Assembly: GCA_937907395.1 (NCBI GenBank)
Contig: CALCII010000010.1
Location: 62,001 to 126,000 of the forward strand
Direction: 5' to 3'
Length of the DNA: 64,000 nt
Source of the DNA: an uncultured Chitinophagaceae bacterium
GTDB taxonomy: Bacteria > Bacteroidota > Bacteroidia > Chitinophagales > Chitinophagaceae
The notes beneath the pieces are model-generated. The model was not told the DNA's origin, did not search any database, and worked only from the letters and a program-made list of their open reading frames with translations. The position numbers and the translations under genes are program-made. Below, one piece after another: positions 36,501 to 44,607 of the stretch (positions are counted from its first letter, which is position 1; each line of letters starts with the position of its first letter).

Positions 36501-38700
36501 CGGATTGCAATATACCTGGAAGAAAAACGGAATCGAAATTCCTGGTGAAACAGCTGCTACTTATAAAGCATCTGAATCAGGAACGTACACCGTTGAAGTA
36601 ACAAGCAGTTCAACGGGCTGTAACTCCGAGTCATCTCCGGTTGAAGTTGTTGTAAAGCCGTTACCATCCCGACCGGAAGGTGCATCAAGTCAATCTTTCT
36701 GTGTAACTACTCCCATCAGTTCGCTGCAGGCAACGGGTAATGATATCAGATGGTATTCAGAATCAACCGGTGGTTCATTATTGCCGTTTACCACTGCAAT
36801 GATAAGCGGAGTAACTTATTTTGCATCCCAAACCGTAAATGGATGTGAAAGTTCAGATCGATTAGCCGTTACCGTTACAATCAGAAATACCCCTGCTCCG
36901 GAAGGACTGGCTACTCAAACATTTTGCAATGCTGCATCCGTATCAGATTTATCAGCAACAGGAAATGACATAAAATGGTTTGAATCTTCAACAGGAGGTG
37001 TTGCTTTGTCGGCTTCATCATCACTCCAAAATGGCAGAACCTATTATGCCTCTCAAACAATTGAAGGATGTGAGAGTGTGCTTCGGTTCCCTGTAAAAGT
37101 GATTATTAACGTTACAGAAGCTCCAACGGGCATTTCAGAACAATCATATTGTAAATCAGTCACCGTTCTGTCACTCTCAATTACGGGTACCAATGTGAAA
37201 TGGTATGAAACCAATTCTTCTGTAACAGCCCTGGCCGGTTCAACCGTCTTAACGGGTAATACCATTCTTTATGCAACTCAAACAATCAATGGTTGTGAAA
37301 GCGCTCTGCGGTTCCCTGTTACAGTGCGAGTGTTGCCTAATCCATCTGCCCCAACCGGGTCGCTCAGTCAATCTTTCTGTGGTCAACCTACGATTGCCAG
37401 CCTGGTTGCTGCTGGCACTTCTGTAAAATGGTATGAAGCTTCAACAGGAGGTAGCCCATTGCCCTCCGGGTTGGGTTTGGAAAATGGTAAGGTTTATTAT
37501 GCCAGCCAGACGGTAAGTGGTTGTGAAAGTGAAAGCAGGCTTGCTGTTACAGTAACGATCAATAACCTGAATGCACCCACTGGAAGCCAGATACAGTCTT
37601 TCTGCGGTACGGCCACTGTCGCCAGCCTGGTTGCTACAGGTAATGATATCAGGTGGTACACAAATGCTGCAGGAGGTACTTCGTTAGCGCCCACCACGGC
37701 TTTACAAAATGAAGCCACTTATTACGCATCTCAAACTATTAACGGATGTGAAAGCAGCCTTCGGTTGCCGGTAAAAGTGATCATAACTGTTACTCCGGTT
37801 CCAACAGGGGCAACCACACAAACGTTCTGCAAATCGGCTACTATCGGACAATTGTCTGTTACCGGATCCAATATCAAATGGTACGCAACAAATAGTTCAT
37901 CTGCAGTACTCGCATCAACTACTGTAATTTCCGGTAATGTTACTTATTATGCATCTCAAACAGTTAATGGATGTGAAAGTACAGATCGTTTAGCCGTTGC
38001 AGTTAGTATTGCAGCACCGCCTGCTGCACCAACCGGAACAGCCAGCCAGTCGTTCTGTGGTTCGGCAACCATTGCCAATCTTTCAGCTACAGGAACAGAT
38101 ATCCGCTGGTATACTGTGAGTACAGGCGGTTTATCCGTTGCACCCGGAACTTCATTGGTAAGCGGTTCCGTTTACTATGCAAGTCAAACAATTAATGGTT
38201 GTGAAAGCGATGCCAGGTTGGGTGTTACAGCCACTATCAATCCGGCACCTGCCAAACCGGTAATTACCATAAACGGCTTTGAATTGATCTCCAGTGCTAC
38301 CTCAGGTAATCAATGGTACCTGAATGGTAACCCGATTAATGGTGCAACCGGTGTGATCTATAAACCACATGAACCGGGAATTTATACAGTTAAAGTAGTG
38401 GGAGGTATTTGTGAAAGTGCGTTCTCAGACATTGTGAACCTGCTCAATAGTGGCGGTGAATATATTCGCTTGCAACCGAACCCGGTTAAAGATCAGCTGC
38501 AGGTACTCTGGATGCTTCGTGAGTACACCAATTTGTCGGCAAAGATTTATACATCAAACGGGAGACTCGTTGCCAGCTATCCTTCGGTAACGAATGGAAC
38601 ATTCCTGAATGTGGCTGTATATCAACCCGGACAATACCTGTTGCACTTAACCACACCAGATGGTAAGAAACGATTTGTATACACATTTATTAAAATGTAA
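33502..38700 (+). CDS. Kelch-repeat T9SS surface protein
   Basis: This 1732-residue protein has a signal peptide (ending SSYAQQ) and then twelve Kelch-like units of ~65-75 residues, each with QWTWVSGSxxxNQxGxYGTKG, PGAR, a W.D..GN.W.MGG strand and LNDLWKY. They would form one or two beta-propellers (residues ~22-890). A PKD domain follows (SYQWSFGDGTGSTDKNPVHSF, residues ~915-960), then an Ig-like domain and seven ~75-residue repeats with SQSFC..(A/S)TI..L.ATG..I.WY...GG and YYASQT(I/V)NGCES. A T9SS sorting domain ends the protein (LQPNPVKDQLQVLW to FIKM). Unlike the other three giants it lacks the RYIP..RKWR module. A binding role is likely; the ligand is unknown. Confidence 0.9.
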   Translation: MKRFLQLTVFFHFLFSSSYAQQGAAQWVWVGGDSSIASLNVEQFGIWGTRNVSSASFYPGARARSVNWKDADGNFWLMGGQGFDASGNNGLLNDLWKYNVSTKEWTWVSGSKSINQTGVYGTRGVANSANIPGARYGAVGWTDASGNLWLMGGQGYTTTTTSGYLNDLWKFDPLSGQWTWISGTNTVNSNGSYGSRGVASGTSLPPARWASVAWTDANGKFWLMGGSNGSRFNDLWKFDPVTTQWAWMNGNNTINQRGIYGTKGTADLLNTPGARLDAFGWVDNSGDLWIMGGSGYDVNSSASFLNDLWKYNIASNQWTWVSGSNQISQAGVYGTKGLASPSNIPGARQSSLTWTDNSGNLWLNGGANSVYLNDLWKYDKNSNQWTWVNGSSSANQPASYGTKNLSSPDNLPGSRQYSIQWVDASGHFYLFGGVGFNQKVASLYLNDMWMYDLLTNQWTWVSGSNTITEPGSYGTRNTEAAGNKLGGRRTSLSLVDNNGKFCLFGGQGYGEFGLTGLLNDLMIFDPSTGQWIWISGSNTTGQTGVYGSRGVSNAANIPGARQSSMGWIDLSNNLWMMGGVNASGGYHNDLWRFSFSTNQWTWVAGGNTINQASVYGTKGVAAAGNTPGSRQSSAYWTDHNGNFWLFGGFGRTISSAQNGLMNDLWMFNPGTNQWTWYGGSGAINGAAYYGTMGETGAGYPGARQDALTWMDANGNLWLMGGNGVDDGGTVGLLNDLWKYNPATNLWTWVSGSKSANQTGIYGVLNEAGSTNTPGGRQSASTWTDRAGNLWLMGGSGFGNSGGANLLNDLWKYDPATSKWTWAGGSNSTAFTYSYGQKGVSSASNMPAARSGAANWIDADGNLWLLGGLSRFDNTNTNFYISDLWRYQLPCEVASAFTINDTIQCLAGNTFEFVNKSKNNIGTLSYQWSFGDGTGSTDKNPVHSFADAGSYSVKLVVQNQYCTDTVRKTIEVIKVPAQITADASLSFCSGNSVLLKANTGSGLQYTWKKNGIEIPGETAATYKASESGTYTVEVTSSSTGCNSESSPVEVVVKPLPSRPEGASSQSFCVTTPISSLQATGNDIRWYSESTGGSLLPFTTAMISGVTYFASQTVNGCESSDRLAVTVTIRNTPAPEGLATQTFCNAASVSDLSATGNDIKWFESSTGGVALSASSSLQNGRTYYASQTIEGCESVLRFPVKVIINVTEAPTGISEQSYCKSVTVLSLSITGTNVKWYETNSSVTALAGSTVLTGNTILYATQTINGCESALRFPVTVRVLPNPSAPTGSLSQSFCGQPTIASLVAAGTSVKWYEASTGGSPLPSGLGLENGKVYYASQTVSGCESESRLAVTVTINNLNAPTGSQIQSFCGTATVASLVATGNDIRWYTNAAGGTSLAPTTALQNEATYYASQTINGCESSLRLPVKVIITVTPVPTGATTQTFCKSATIGQLSVTGSNIKWYATNSSSAVLASTTVISGNVTYYASQTVNGCESTDRLAVAVSIAAPPAAPTGTASQSFCGSATIANLSATGTDIRWYTVSTGGLSVAPGTSLVSGSVYYASQTINGCESDARLGVTATINPAPAKPVITINGFELISSATSGNQWYLNGNPINGATGVIYKPHEPGIYTVKVVGGICESAFSDIVNLLNSGGEYIRLQPNPVKDQLQVLWMLREYTNLSAKIYTSNGRLVASYPSVTNGTFLNVAVYQPGQYLLHLTTPDGKKRFVYTFIKM

Positions 38701-38744
38701 AACACGCATTTTAATGAATTGAGTATTTCATTTGTAAAAACTCC

Positions 38745-38752
38745 TATATTTG
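38745..38752 (+). promoter_or_regulatory. Promoter -7 box of tRNA-Leu
   Basis: TATATTTG matches TAnnTTTG and lies 31 bases before the tRNA. A TTG at 38719-38721 is 23 bases upstream, slightly longer than the usual spacing. Confidence 0.6.
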
Positions 38753-38783
38753 CACCCCTGAATTCCGGTTTTCAGCCGGAAAT

Positions 38784-38867
38784 GCCCAGATGGCGAAATT
38801 GGTAGACGCACTGTGTTCAGGTCGCAGCGTCCGCAAGGATGTGCTGGTTCGAATCCAGTTCTGGGCA
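38784..38867 (+). tRNA. tRNA-Leu (anticodon CAG)
   Basis: The cloverleaf is complete. A 7-bp acceptor stem GCCCAGA / TCTGGGC closes it, with a D-arm containing TTGGTAGA and an anticodon stem CTGTG / CGCAG around the loop TTCAGGT (anticodon CAG, reading CUG). The long variable arm of a class II tRNA (CGTCCGCAAGGATG) and a T-arm loop TTCGAAT follow. The discriminator base is A. CCA is not encoded, so it must be added by an enzyme such as the one at 41581. Confidence 0.95.
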
Positions 38868-38871
38868 CAAA

Positions 38872-38900
38872 AACCGCTTCAAATGAGGAGCGGTTTTTTT
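38872..38900 (+). terminator. Intrinsic terminator after tRNA-Leu
   Basis: ACCGCTTC pairs with GGAGCGGT (one G-T pair) around a short loop and is followed by a run of T residues. Confidence 0.8.
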
Positions 38901-38922
38901 ATGTTATTATCTGAAGCAGATC

Positions 38923-39005
38923 GGATGTGCTGGTACCGACGCAAAGAAACTTTGGTCGGTATGCAGACATAGTGGTCTGCATTCGAATCCAGTTCTGGGC
39001 ACAAA
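38923..39005 (+). pseudogene. Interrupted duplicate of the tRNA-Leu 3' end
   Basis: Two blocks of the tRNA recur downstream of its terminator. A 12-base block (GGATGTGCTGGT) is at 38837-38848 and again at 38923-38934. The next 24 bases, which hold the T-loop, the acceptor 3' strand and flanking ACAAA, are at 38848-38871 and again at 38982-39005. In the second copy a 47-base insert (38935-38981) separates the two blocks and contains two hairpins (ACCGACG..GTCGGT with an inner CAAAG/CTTTG, and GCAGAC/GTCTGC). There is no acceptor 5' strand or anticodon arm, so this is not a functional tRNA. It may be a scar of integration at the tRNA 3' end or a local duplication with an insertion. Confidence 0.75.
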
Positions 39006-39030
39006 GCCCCTTCGAAAGAAGGGGCTTTGT
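39001..39030 (+). terminator. Perfect 12-bp inverted repeat before the GT9 gene
   Basis: ACAAAGCCCCTT and AAGGGGCTTTGT form a perfect stem with a 6-base loop. Its first bases overlap the duplicated tRNA 3' end. It may act as a terminator, although only a weak T-rich tract (ATTTGTT) follows. Confidence 0.55.
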
Positions 39031-39038
39031 ATTTGTTC

Positions 39039-40088
39039 ATGGTTCCATTTTCAGATCTGCATATTTTTCGTCAACTTCGACCAGTGAAATTCCTTGTTAT
39101 TCAAACTGCTTTTATTGGCGATGTAATTCTTGCCACTGCTGTCATTGAAAAATTACACCAGTCACATCCATCTGCAAAAATTGATTTTCTTGTCCGCAAA
39201 GGAAATGAAGGATTGTTAACAAATCATCCGTTTATTAACCAGGTACTCATCTGGAATAAGAAAGAACAGAAAATCAGGAATTTATTCAAACTGGTTCTGC
39301 AGGTAAGAAAGGAAAAATACGATGTGGTGGTGAACCTGCATCGTTTCGCCAGTTCAGGCTTGGTTACGGCTCTTTCAAACGCAAAAAAAACGGTTGGGTA
39401 TAAAAAGAATCCGCTTTCTTTTTTGTTCAACGAATCATATGATCATTCACTGGGAAAACCAGGTGAAAAATACCTGCACGAAACAGATCGGAATCAAATG
39501 CTCATACGTTCTCTTACAGACGAGGAGAAAGTGACTCCACGGTTGTATCCGCAATCATCCGACTTTGATAAAGTGCTTTCATTGAAGAGCAAACCTTACG
39601 TCTGTATTGCACCAGCATCTGTTTGGTATACCAAGCAATGGACTATGGAAAAATGGGTGGAATTCATTCAGAAGTTGCCAACAGAATATCAGGTCTTTTT
39701 ATTAGGAGCACCTTCAGATCGAACACTGTGTGAACAAATAGTGCAACAGGCTGGCAGATCAGAAGTAGAATCTCTGTGCGGACAATTGAGTTTTCTTGAA
39801 TCGGCGGCGCTTATAAAAGATGCACGCATGAACTATGTGAATGATTCTGCGCCTCTGCATATTGCTTCTGCTATGAATGCACCGGTTACAGCTGTATTTT
39901 GTTCCACCATTCCGGAGTTTGGCTTCGGGCCTTTATCTCAACAATCGTTTATCATTGAGACAAAAGAAAAATTGCCATGCAGACCTTGCGGTTTACATGG
40001 CAAAAAAGATTGTCCGCTCCATCATTTCAACTGTGCTGCCACCATTGAAACAAGCGAAGTTTTATCAACACTTACACGCTCACATTAA
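39039..40088 (+). CDS. Glycosyltransferase family 9 (heptosyltransferase-like)
   Basis: This 349-residue GT-B protein has a classic family opening, KFLVIQTAFIGDVILATAV, then VVVNLHRFASSGL and a C-terminal domain with IAPASVWYTKQWTMEKWVEF and NDSAPLHIASAMNAPVTAVF, where the NDSA/PxHxA segment binds the donor sugar nucleotide. Members add heptose or related sugars to the lipopolysaccharide core on the cytoplasmic side. The CRPCGLHGKKDCPLHHFNC region is Cys/His-rich, as in some family members. The ATG at 39039 is used, but the GTG at 39084 would give the canonical N-terminus (VKFLVIQTAF) and may be the true start. The 3' end overlaps dapD tail-to-tail by 17 bp. Confidence 0.87.
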   Translation: MVPFSDLHIFRQLRPVKFLVIQTAFIGDVILATAVIEKLHQSHPSAKIDFLVRKGNEGLLTNHPFINQVLIWNKKEQKIRNLFKLVLQVRKEKYDVVVNLHRFASSGLVTALSNAKKTVGYKKNPLSFLFNESYDHSLGKPGEKYLHETDRNQMLIRSLTDEEKVTPRLYPQSSDFDKVLSLKSKPYVCIAPASVWYTKQWTMEKWVEFIQKLPTEYQVFLLGAPSDRTLCEQIVQQAGRSEVESLCGQLSFLESAALIKDARMNYVNDSAPLHIASAMNAPVTAVFCSTIPEFGFGPLSQQSFIIETKEKLPCRPCGLHGKKDCPLHHFNCAATIETSEVLSTLTRSH

Positions 40089-40884
40089 AATCACGGAGTG
40101 CATCGTTGAGACTGGTCTTTAAGTCGGTACTGGGCTTTCGTTGGCCAATGATGAGTGCACATCCCACACCATATTCACCTGCCGGGAATTTCTTAGTATA
40201 AGATCCCGGTATCACCACACTTCTTGCAGGAACTCTTCCTTTCATTTCAATGGGTTCGGGCCCGCTTACATCAATGATCTTTGTGGATTGCGTTAAAACC
40301 ACATTAGCGCCTAATACAGCTTCTTTTTCAACAATCACACCTTCTACCACAATACAACGAGATCCAATGAAACAGCCGTCTTCAATGATTACTGGTGAAG
40401 CCTGTAAAGGTTCCAGTACACCACCAATACCCACACCGCCACTCAGGTGAACACCTTTGCCTATTTGTGCACAGCTGCCAACGGTAGCCCAGGTGTCAAC
40501 CATGGTTCCTTCGTCTACATAAGCGCCAATATTTACATAGCTGGGCATCAGTACCACATTCTTTGCCAGGTAAGCACCATAACGGGCTACTGCATGAGGT
40601 ACAGCACGTACGCCTAACTCTTTATAATTTTTCTTGAGAAGCATTTTGTCGTAAAACTCGAAAGGTGCAACATCCCATGTCTGCATCTGCTGAATACCAA
40701 AGTACATCAGGATCGCCTGCTTCACCCATTCGTTTACCTGCCAGCCTGTTTCGGAGGGTTCAGCTGTTCTTAAACGGCCTTTGTCCACTTCTTCAATCAC
40801 TGATCTTACAGCATCTGTATAGGTTGTGTCTTTGAGCAAATCACGGTTACTCCACACATCATTAATCAATTGTTTGAGATCCAT
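40072..40884 (-). CDS. dapD: 2,3,4,5-tetrahydropyridine-2,6-dicarboxylate N-succinyltransferase
   Basis: DapD transfers a succinyl group from succinyl-CoA to tetrahydrodipicolinate in the lysine/diaminopimelate pathway that supplies peptidoglycan. The 270-residue protein has the helical N-terminal part (LKQLINDVWSNRDLL), then a left-handed beta-helix with PSYVNIGAYVDEGTMVDTWATVGSCAQIGKGVHLSGGVGIGGVLEPLQ, which is diagnostic for DapD. The frame extends upstream to 41040, but the ATG at 40884 gives the usual length and is preceded by a TAnnTTTG box; the extension would overlap the NUDIX gene start on the other strand. Confidence 0.96.
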   Translation of the reverse strand: MDLKQLINDVWSNRDLLKDTTYTDAVRSVIEEVDKGRLRTAEPSETGWQVNEWVKQAILMYFGIQQMQTWDVAPFEFYDKMLLKKNYKELGVRAVPHAVARYGAYLAKNVVLMPSYVNIGAYVDEGTMVDTWATVGSCAQIGKGVHLSGGVGIGGVLEPLQASPVIIEDGCFIGSRCIVVEGVIVEKEAVLGANVVLTQSTKIIDVSGPEPIEMKGRVPARSVVIPGSYTKKFPAGEYGVGCALIIGQRKPSTDLKTSLNDALRDFNVSV

Positions 40885-40901
40885 TGTTGCTGATTTTTTT
40901 G

Positions 40902-40909
40902 CAAACATA
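40902..40909 (-). promoter_or_regulatory. TAnnTTTG -7 box of dapD
   Basis: On the minus strand TATGTTTG lies 17 bases upstream of the dapD ATG. It supports the start at 40884. No good -33 TTG was found. Confidence 0.5.
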
Positions 40910-40984
40910 AATGAAAATGAAGTTCTGTGAATTGATTGCTTTTCAGACAGTGGAATTATTGTATTTTTCACGGAAATTGATCGC

Positions 40985-41536
40985 ATGGAATGGAAGATTG
41001 TTGAGACGGAATATTTAGTAAAACACCCACCTTTTTTCACAGCCCGCCGGGATAAATGTATCCGTCCCGATGGTGTTGAAATACCGGCTTACTATGTGGT
41101 GGAACTGCCACAGGCTGCACTCACTGTTGGTATCACCACTGAGGGGAAGGTGTTACTGGTAAAACAATACCGCCATCCCGTTTCAAAGGTTTCCCTTGAA
41201 TTTCCCGGTGGATTTATTGAAGCAGGTGAGGATCCACTCACTGCTGCACAAAGGGAAATGGAAGAAGAAACCGGGTATCATTTTGAACAATTTGAATACC
41301 TGGGCACGGTGGCTGCCAATCCGGGTATATTAAATAATTTCAGCCACCTGTTTATTGCTTATGGCGGCAGAAAAGCAGGTGAGCAGCAACAAGATCCCCA
41401 GGAAGATATTCGCCTTGAATTACTTACAATCAGCGAATTAAAAAATAAGCTTCTCCATCACGAAATCATTCAGTCGCTACATGTAAATGCTTGCTTTTAT
41501 GCTTTGTTGAAAATGGGAGAACTTCAGTTGAAGTAA
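40985..41536 (+). CDS. NUDIX hydrolase, ADP-ribose pyrophosphatase-like
   Basis: This 183-residue protein has a complete Nudix box, GGFIEAGEDPLTAAQREMEEETGY (about residues 74-97), whose REMEEE glutamates bind the metal ions. The preceding KVLLVKQYRHPV..SLEFPGG strands and the following YLGTVAANPGI fit the ADP-ribose pyrophosphatase subgroup, which splits ADP-ribose or similar nucleoside diphosphate sugars to AMP and sugar phosphate. It is divergent from dapD, with the start codons 100 bp apart. The exact substrate cannot be read from the sequence. Confidence 0.9.
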   Translation: MEWKIVETEYLVKHPPFFTARRDKCIRPDGVEIPAYYVVELPQAALTVGITTEGKVLLVKQYRHPVSKVSLEFPGGFIEAGEDPLTAAQREMEEETGYHFEQFEYLGTVAANPGILNNFSHLFIAYGGRKAGEQQQDPQEDIRLELLTISELKNKLLHHEIIQSLHVNACFYALLKMGELQLK

Positions 41537-41565
41537 GTCTTTCCTTTAGTTGAAATCCACTTTCT

Positions 41566-41573
41566 TATTTTTG
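41566..41573 (+). promoter_or_regulatory. TAnnTTTG -7 box before the CCA-adding-type gene
   Basis: TATTTTTG ends 7 bases before the first ATG (41581), implying a leader of only a few bases. No correctly spaced -33 TTG was found. Confidence 0.45.
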
Positions 41574-41580
41574 CAAGGAT

Positions 41581-43002
41581 ATGATGATTGATTGTACAAG
41601 TAAAGAATTATCTCTTTTGCAGTTGGTAGGGACCTGTGCAGATAAACTGCAATTACCTTGCTACCTGGTGGGCGGATTTGTGCGTGATAAACTTCTCAAC
41701 AGGGAGTGTAAAGATCTTGATTTTGTTTGTGTGGGGGATGGAATTGAACTGGCACATGCAATTGCTGAAACCATACAACCCAAACCTCTTGTTTCTTTTT
41801 TTAAAAATTTTGGTACAGCACATATCAAACTGGATGGGTTTGACCTTGAATTTGTTGGCGCACGGAAAGAAAGTTATGCATCTCATTCCCGAAAACCGGA
41901 AGTGAGTCCGGGAACAATTGAGGATGATCAGCGAAGAAGGGATTTTACAATTAATGCATTAGCAATTGCTTTAAATAAAGAGCAGTTCGGGACATTGATT
42001 GATCCCTTCAATGGTGTGGAGGATTTAAAATTGAAAATCATACGTACACCTTTAGAGCCGGCGCAAACGTTCAGTGATGATCCTTTGCGGATGATGCGTG
42101 CCATTCGTTTTGCTTCGCAATTAGATTTTACCATACATCCGGAAACATGGTTAGGTATTATTGAAACAGCAGAGCGGATCAAAATCATATCGAAAGAACG
42201 CATTGCAGATGAGTTAAATAAAATTCTGCTGAGCAAAATCCCGTCTGTTGGATTCGATTTATTATATAAAAGCCGGTTGTTGAAATTGTTCTTTCCGCAG
42301 ATGACAGAATTAGCAGGCGCTGAGTACATTGATGGGAAAGGGCATAAGGATAATTTTTATCACACATTGCAGGTTGTTGACAATATTTCGGTCAACACAA
42401 ATGATTTATGGTTGCGTTGGGCAGCCGTATTACATGATATAGGCAAACCTGCTACCAAGCGGTTTGAAGAAGGGCATGGCTGGACATTCCACGGCCATGA
42501 AACAGTTGGTGCACGAATGGTGCCACGCATTTTCAATCAACTGAAGTTACCGTTGAATGAAAAAATGAAGTTTGTACAAAAATTGGTGGAGCTGCACTTA
42601 AGGCCTATCAGTTTAACAAAAGAAAATATTACAGATTCGGCGATTCGTCGCCTGTTGTTTGATGCAGGGGAGGATTTTGAAGCGTTAATGATGTTGTGTG
42701 AAGCGGATATCACTTCAAAAAACAAGCAAAAAGTACAACGCTACCTGCAGAATTTTGAACTGGTGAGAAAACGTTGCAGGGAAGTGGAGGAAAAAGATCA
42801 TATCCGAACCTGGCAGCCGCCCATTACAGGGGAAGAGATTATGAAAACATTTGGGGTGCCACCTTCCCGTGTGGTGGGGGACCTTAAAAATGCAATTAAA
42901 GATGCAATACTGGATGGCGAAGTTGAAAATACATACGAAGCAGCTTTTGCTTTTATGCTGGAAAAAGCAAAGGCCTTAAATCTTGCTCCGGTGCACGAAT
43001 AA
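41581..43002 (+). CDS. CCA tRNA nucleotidyltransferase / poly(A) polymerase family with HD domain
   Basis: This 473-residue protein has the class II nucleotidyltransferase head: LVGGFVRDKLLNRECKDLDFV (residues ~27-47) with the GG motif and the DLD metal-binding carboxylates. The DDQRRRDFTINALA motif, a helical neck domain (DDPLRMMRAIRFASQL) and an HD domain (AVLHDIGKP, near residue 280) follow. The family adds or repairs the CCA end of tRNAs. The tRNA-Leu in this window lacks an encoded CCA and would need this activity. Two ATG codons (41581, 41584) are possible starts. Confidence 0.93.
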   Translation: MMIDCTSKELSLLQLVGTCADKLQLPCYLVGGFVRDKLLNRECKDLDFVCVGDGIELAHAIAETIQPKPLVSFFKNFGTAHIKLDGFDLEFVGARKESYASHSRKPEVSPGTIEDDQRRRDFTINALAIALNKEQFGTLIDPFNGVEDLKLKIIRTPLEPAQTFSDDPLRMMRAIRFASQLDFTIHPETWLGIIETAERIKIISKERIADELNKILLSKIPSVGFDLLYKSRLLKLFFPQMTELAGAEYIDGKGHKDNFYHTLQVVDNISVNTNDLWLRWAAVLHDIGKPATKRFEEGHGWTFHGHETVGARMVPRIFNQLKLPLNEKMKFVQKLVELHLRPISLTKENITDSAIRRLLFDAGEDFEALMMLCEADITSKNKQKVQRYLQNFELVRKRCREVEEKDHIRTWQPPITGEEIMKTFGVPPSRVVGDLKNAIKDAILDGEVENTYEAAFAFMLEKAKALNLAPVHE

Positions 43003-43013
43003 AGCTATTTTTG
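42983..43013 (+). promoter_or_regulatory. Promoter of the PRiA4-type gene (TTG-N20-TATTTTTG)
   Basis: A TTG at 42983-42985 and TATTTTTG at 43006-43013 are separated by 20 bases, matching the Bacteroidota promoter layout. It overlaps the end of the CCA-type gene and predicts a leader of about 60 bases before 43081. Confidence 0.65.
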
Positions 43014-43080
43014 TATCCGGTTGCTGCCATGAAAAACGATAAAACAGGATGGCGTAACTGGTGAAAAAAACTTAGAATCT

Positions 43081-43653
43081 ATGGCTGTATTACGTTTCAG
43101 AGTTTATTGGGAAGAAGATGATGCCACCTATCGTGACATTGTGATCCGGCATACGCAGAACTTTAAAGAATTTCATGAAGCGATTCTGAAAGCATACGAA
43201 TTTGATAATAAGCACAAAGCCACTTTCTATCGTAGCAATGATCATTGGCAAAGAGGCAGGGAAATCACTTTAGAAAAATACGAAAAGGCATACAAAGTTG
43301 ATCCTTTATTAATGGAGGATACAACGGTTGGCTCAGAGATACGTGAGCCCAATCAGAAATTTGTATATATGTACGACTTCAATAAGGGATGGACCTTCCT
43401 TGTTGAATTGATTAATGTGAGCAAAGAAGAAAGTTCAAAAATTTCCTATCCGTCTGCTGTTCGTTCCGAAGGTATTGCACCAAGTCAGTATGGTACCAAA
43501 GGTTTGGTTGGTGATAAACTGGCTGAAGTAGAAGAGAAATATGATCTGAGTGCAGATGCTGAAGGTTTTGGTGAAGAAGGCGAAGGTGGAGATGGCGATG
43601 AGGAAGAATCAGGATTTGCAGGTGAAGGAGCTGATGATGATGCCGCTTTCTGA
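43081..43653 (+). CDS. PRiA4 ORF-3 family protein with acidic tail
   Basis: This 190-residue protein begins VLRFRVYWEEDDATYRDIVI and continues with FHEAILKAYEFDNKHKATFYRSND, the pattern of the plasmid pRiA4b ORF-3 family (also labelled IS1096 passenger TnpR-like). The last ~40 residues are strongly acidic and Gly-rich (GEEGEGGDGDEEESG). The molecular function of the family is not established. Despite the family label there is no transposase or terminal repeat here, so this looks like an ordinary chromosomal gene. It lies 48 bp before miaA. Confidence 0.8.
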   Translation: MAVLRFRVYWEEDDATYRDIVIRHTQNFKEFHEAILKAYEFDNKHKATFYRSNDHWQRGREITLEKYEKAYKVDPLLMEDTTVGSEIREPNQKFVYMYDFNKGWTFLVELINVSKEESSKISYPSAVRSEGIAPSQYGTKGLVGDKLAEVEEKYDLSADAEGFGEEGEGGDGDEEESGFAGEGADDDAAF

Positions 43654-43701
43654 TCAGTAATTTTTTATCAATCTGAGTTCTTTACAAATTCATTTTGAAA
43701 T

Positions 43702-44607
43702 ATGAATAAAACAATAGTTATTGTAGCCGGACCAACAGCTGTTGGTAAAACTGCTCTTGCAATAGAGTTGGCAGCATATTTTCATACATCCATCATTTCT
43801 GCCGATTCCCGTCAATGTTATAAAGAACTGAATATTGGTGTTGCAAAACCATCGCAGGAAGAGTTACAAAAAGTGAATCATTTCTTTATTAATTCACATT
43901 CGGTTGAGGAAGAAGTCACGGCTGCTGCTTATGAGTCGTATGCATTAAAAGTGACGGAAGACCTGTTTCAGGATAACAACATTGTAATTGTAACAGGAGG
44001 AACCGGGCTCTACCTCAAAGCATTGTGTGAAGGTCTGGATGAGATACCGGCTGTTGATGAAGGAGTGAGGGAACAATTGATCGTTGCTTACAAAGAAGCA
44101 GGAATTGAATGGTTGCAAAATGAGTTAAAAGCGAAAGATCCTTTGTATGCGGCTAAAGGTGAAATGCAAAATCCACAGCGTATGTTACGGGCTTTGGAAG
44201 TGGTACTTGGCACCGGGCAATCGATTCTTTCTTTCCGCAAAGCGGTGCCTAAAAATCGCCCGTTTGCAATCATTAAAACGGCATTAGATCTTCCACGTGA
44301 AGAGTTATATGAACGAGTTAATCACAGAGTGGATTGGATGATGGAACAAGGATTGCTTCAGGAAGTACAATCATTGATTCCATACCGTCATCTCAACTCA
44401 TTACAAACTGTGGGCTACAGGGAATTATTTGATTACTTTGATTCTGAAACATCGTTAGAAGAAGCGGTTCGTTTGATCAAACAAAACACAAGGCATTATG
44501 CAAAAAGGCAATTAACCTGGTTTCGTAAAGACAAAGAAATACATTGGTTTCATCCGGAACAGAAAGAAGAGTTGATACATTTTATTGAGACGCAAAGAAG
44601 TAAATAA
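43702..44607 (+). CDS. miaA: tRNA dimethylallyltransferase
   Basis: MiaA transfers a dimethylallyl group to A37 of tRNAs reading codons that start with U. The 301-residue protein has the P-loop GPTAVGKT (residues 9-16), the conserved ISADSRQCYKELNIGVAKPS segment and the VTGGTGLYLKALCEG motif, followed by the RVDWMMEQGLLQEVQSL and TVGYREL region and the C-terminal QNTRHYAKRQLTWFRKD motif. All family landmarks are present at normal length. Confidence 0.97.
   Translation: MNKTIVIVAGPTAVGKTALAIELAAYFHTSIISADSRQCYKELNIGVAKPSQEELQKVNHFFINSHSVEEEVTAAAYESYALKVTEDLFQDNNIVIVTGGTGLYLKALCEGLDEIPAVDEGVREQLIVAYKEAGIEWLQNELKAKDPLYAAKGEMQNPQRMLRALEVVLGTGQSILSFRKAVPKNRPFAIIKTALDLPREELYERVNHRVDWMMEQGLLQEVQSLIPYRHLNSLQTVGYRELFDYFDSETSLEEAVRLIKQNTRHYAKRQLTWFRKDKEIHWFHPEQKEELIHFIETQRSK

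Noticed and set aside
38790..38972. 60-codon open frame across the tRNA-Leu gene
   Set aside because: It reads through the tRNA, its terminator and the duplicated fragment; no protein-like features.
38923..39005. Second tRNA gene
   Set aside because: Only the 3' part of a tRNA is present; acceptor 5' strand, D-arm and anticodon arm are missing.
40885..41040. N-terminal extension of the DapD open frame
   Set aside because: It passes through the promoter box and overlaps the divergent NUDIX start; DapD proteins normally start at the MDLKQLI equivalent.
43081..43653. Mobile element suggested by the IS1096-passenger family name
   Set aside because: No transposase, terminal inverted repeats or target duplication is visible; the gene is embedded between housekeeping genes.
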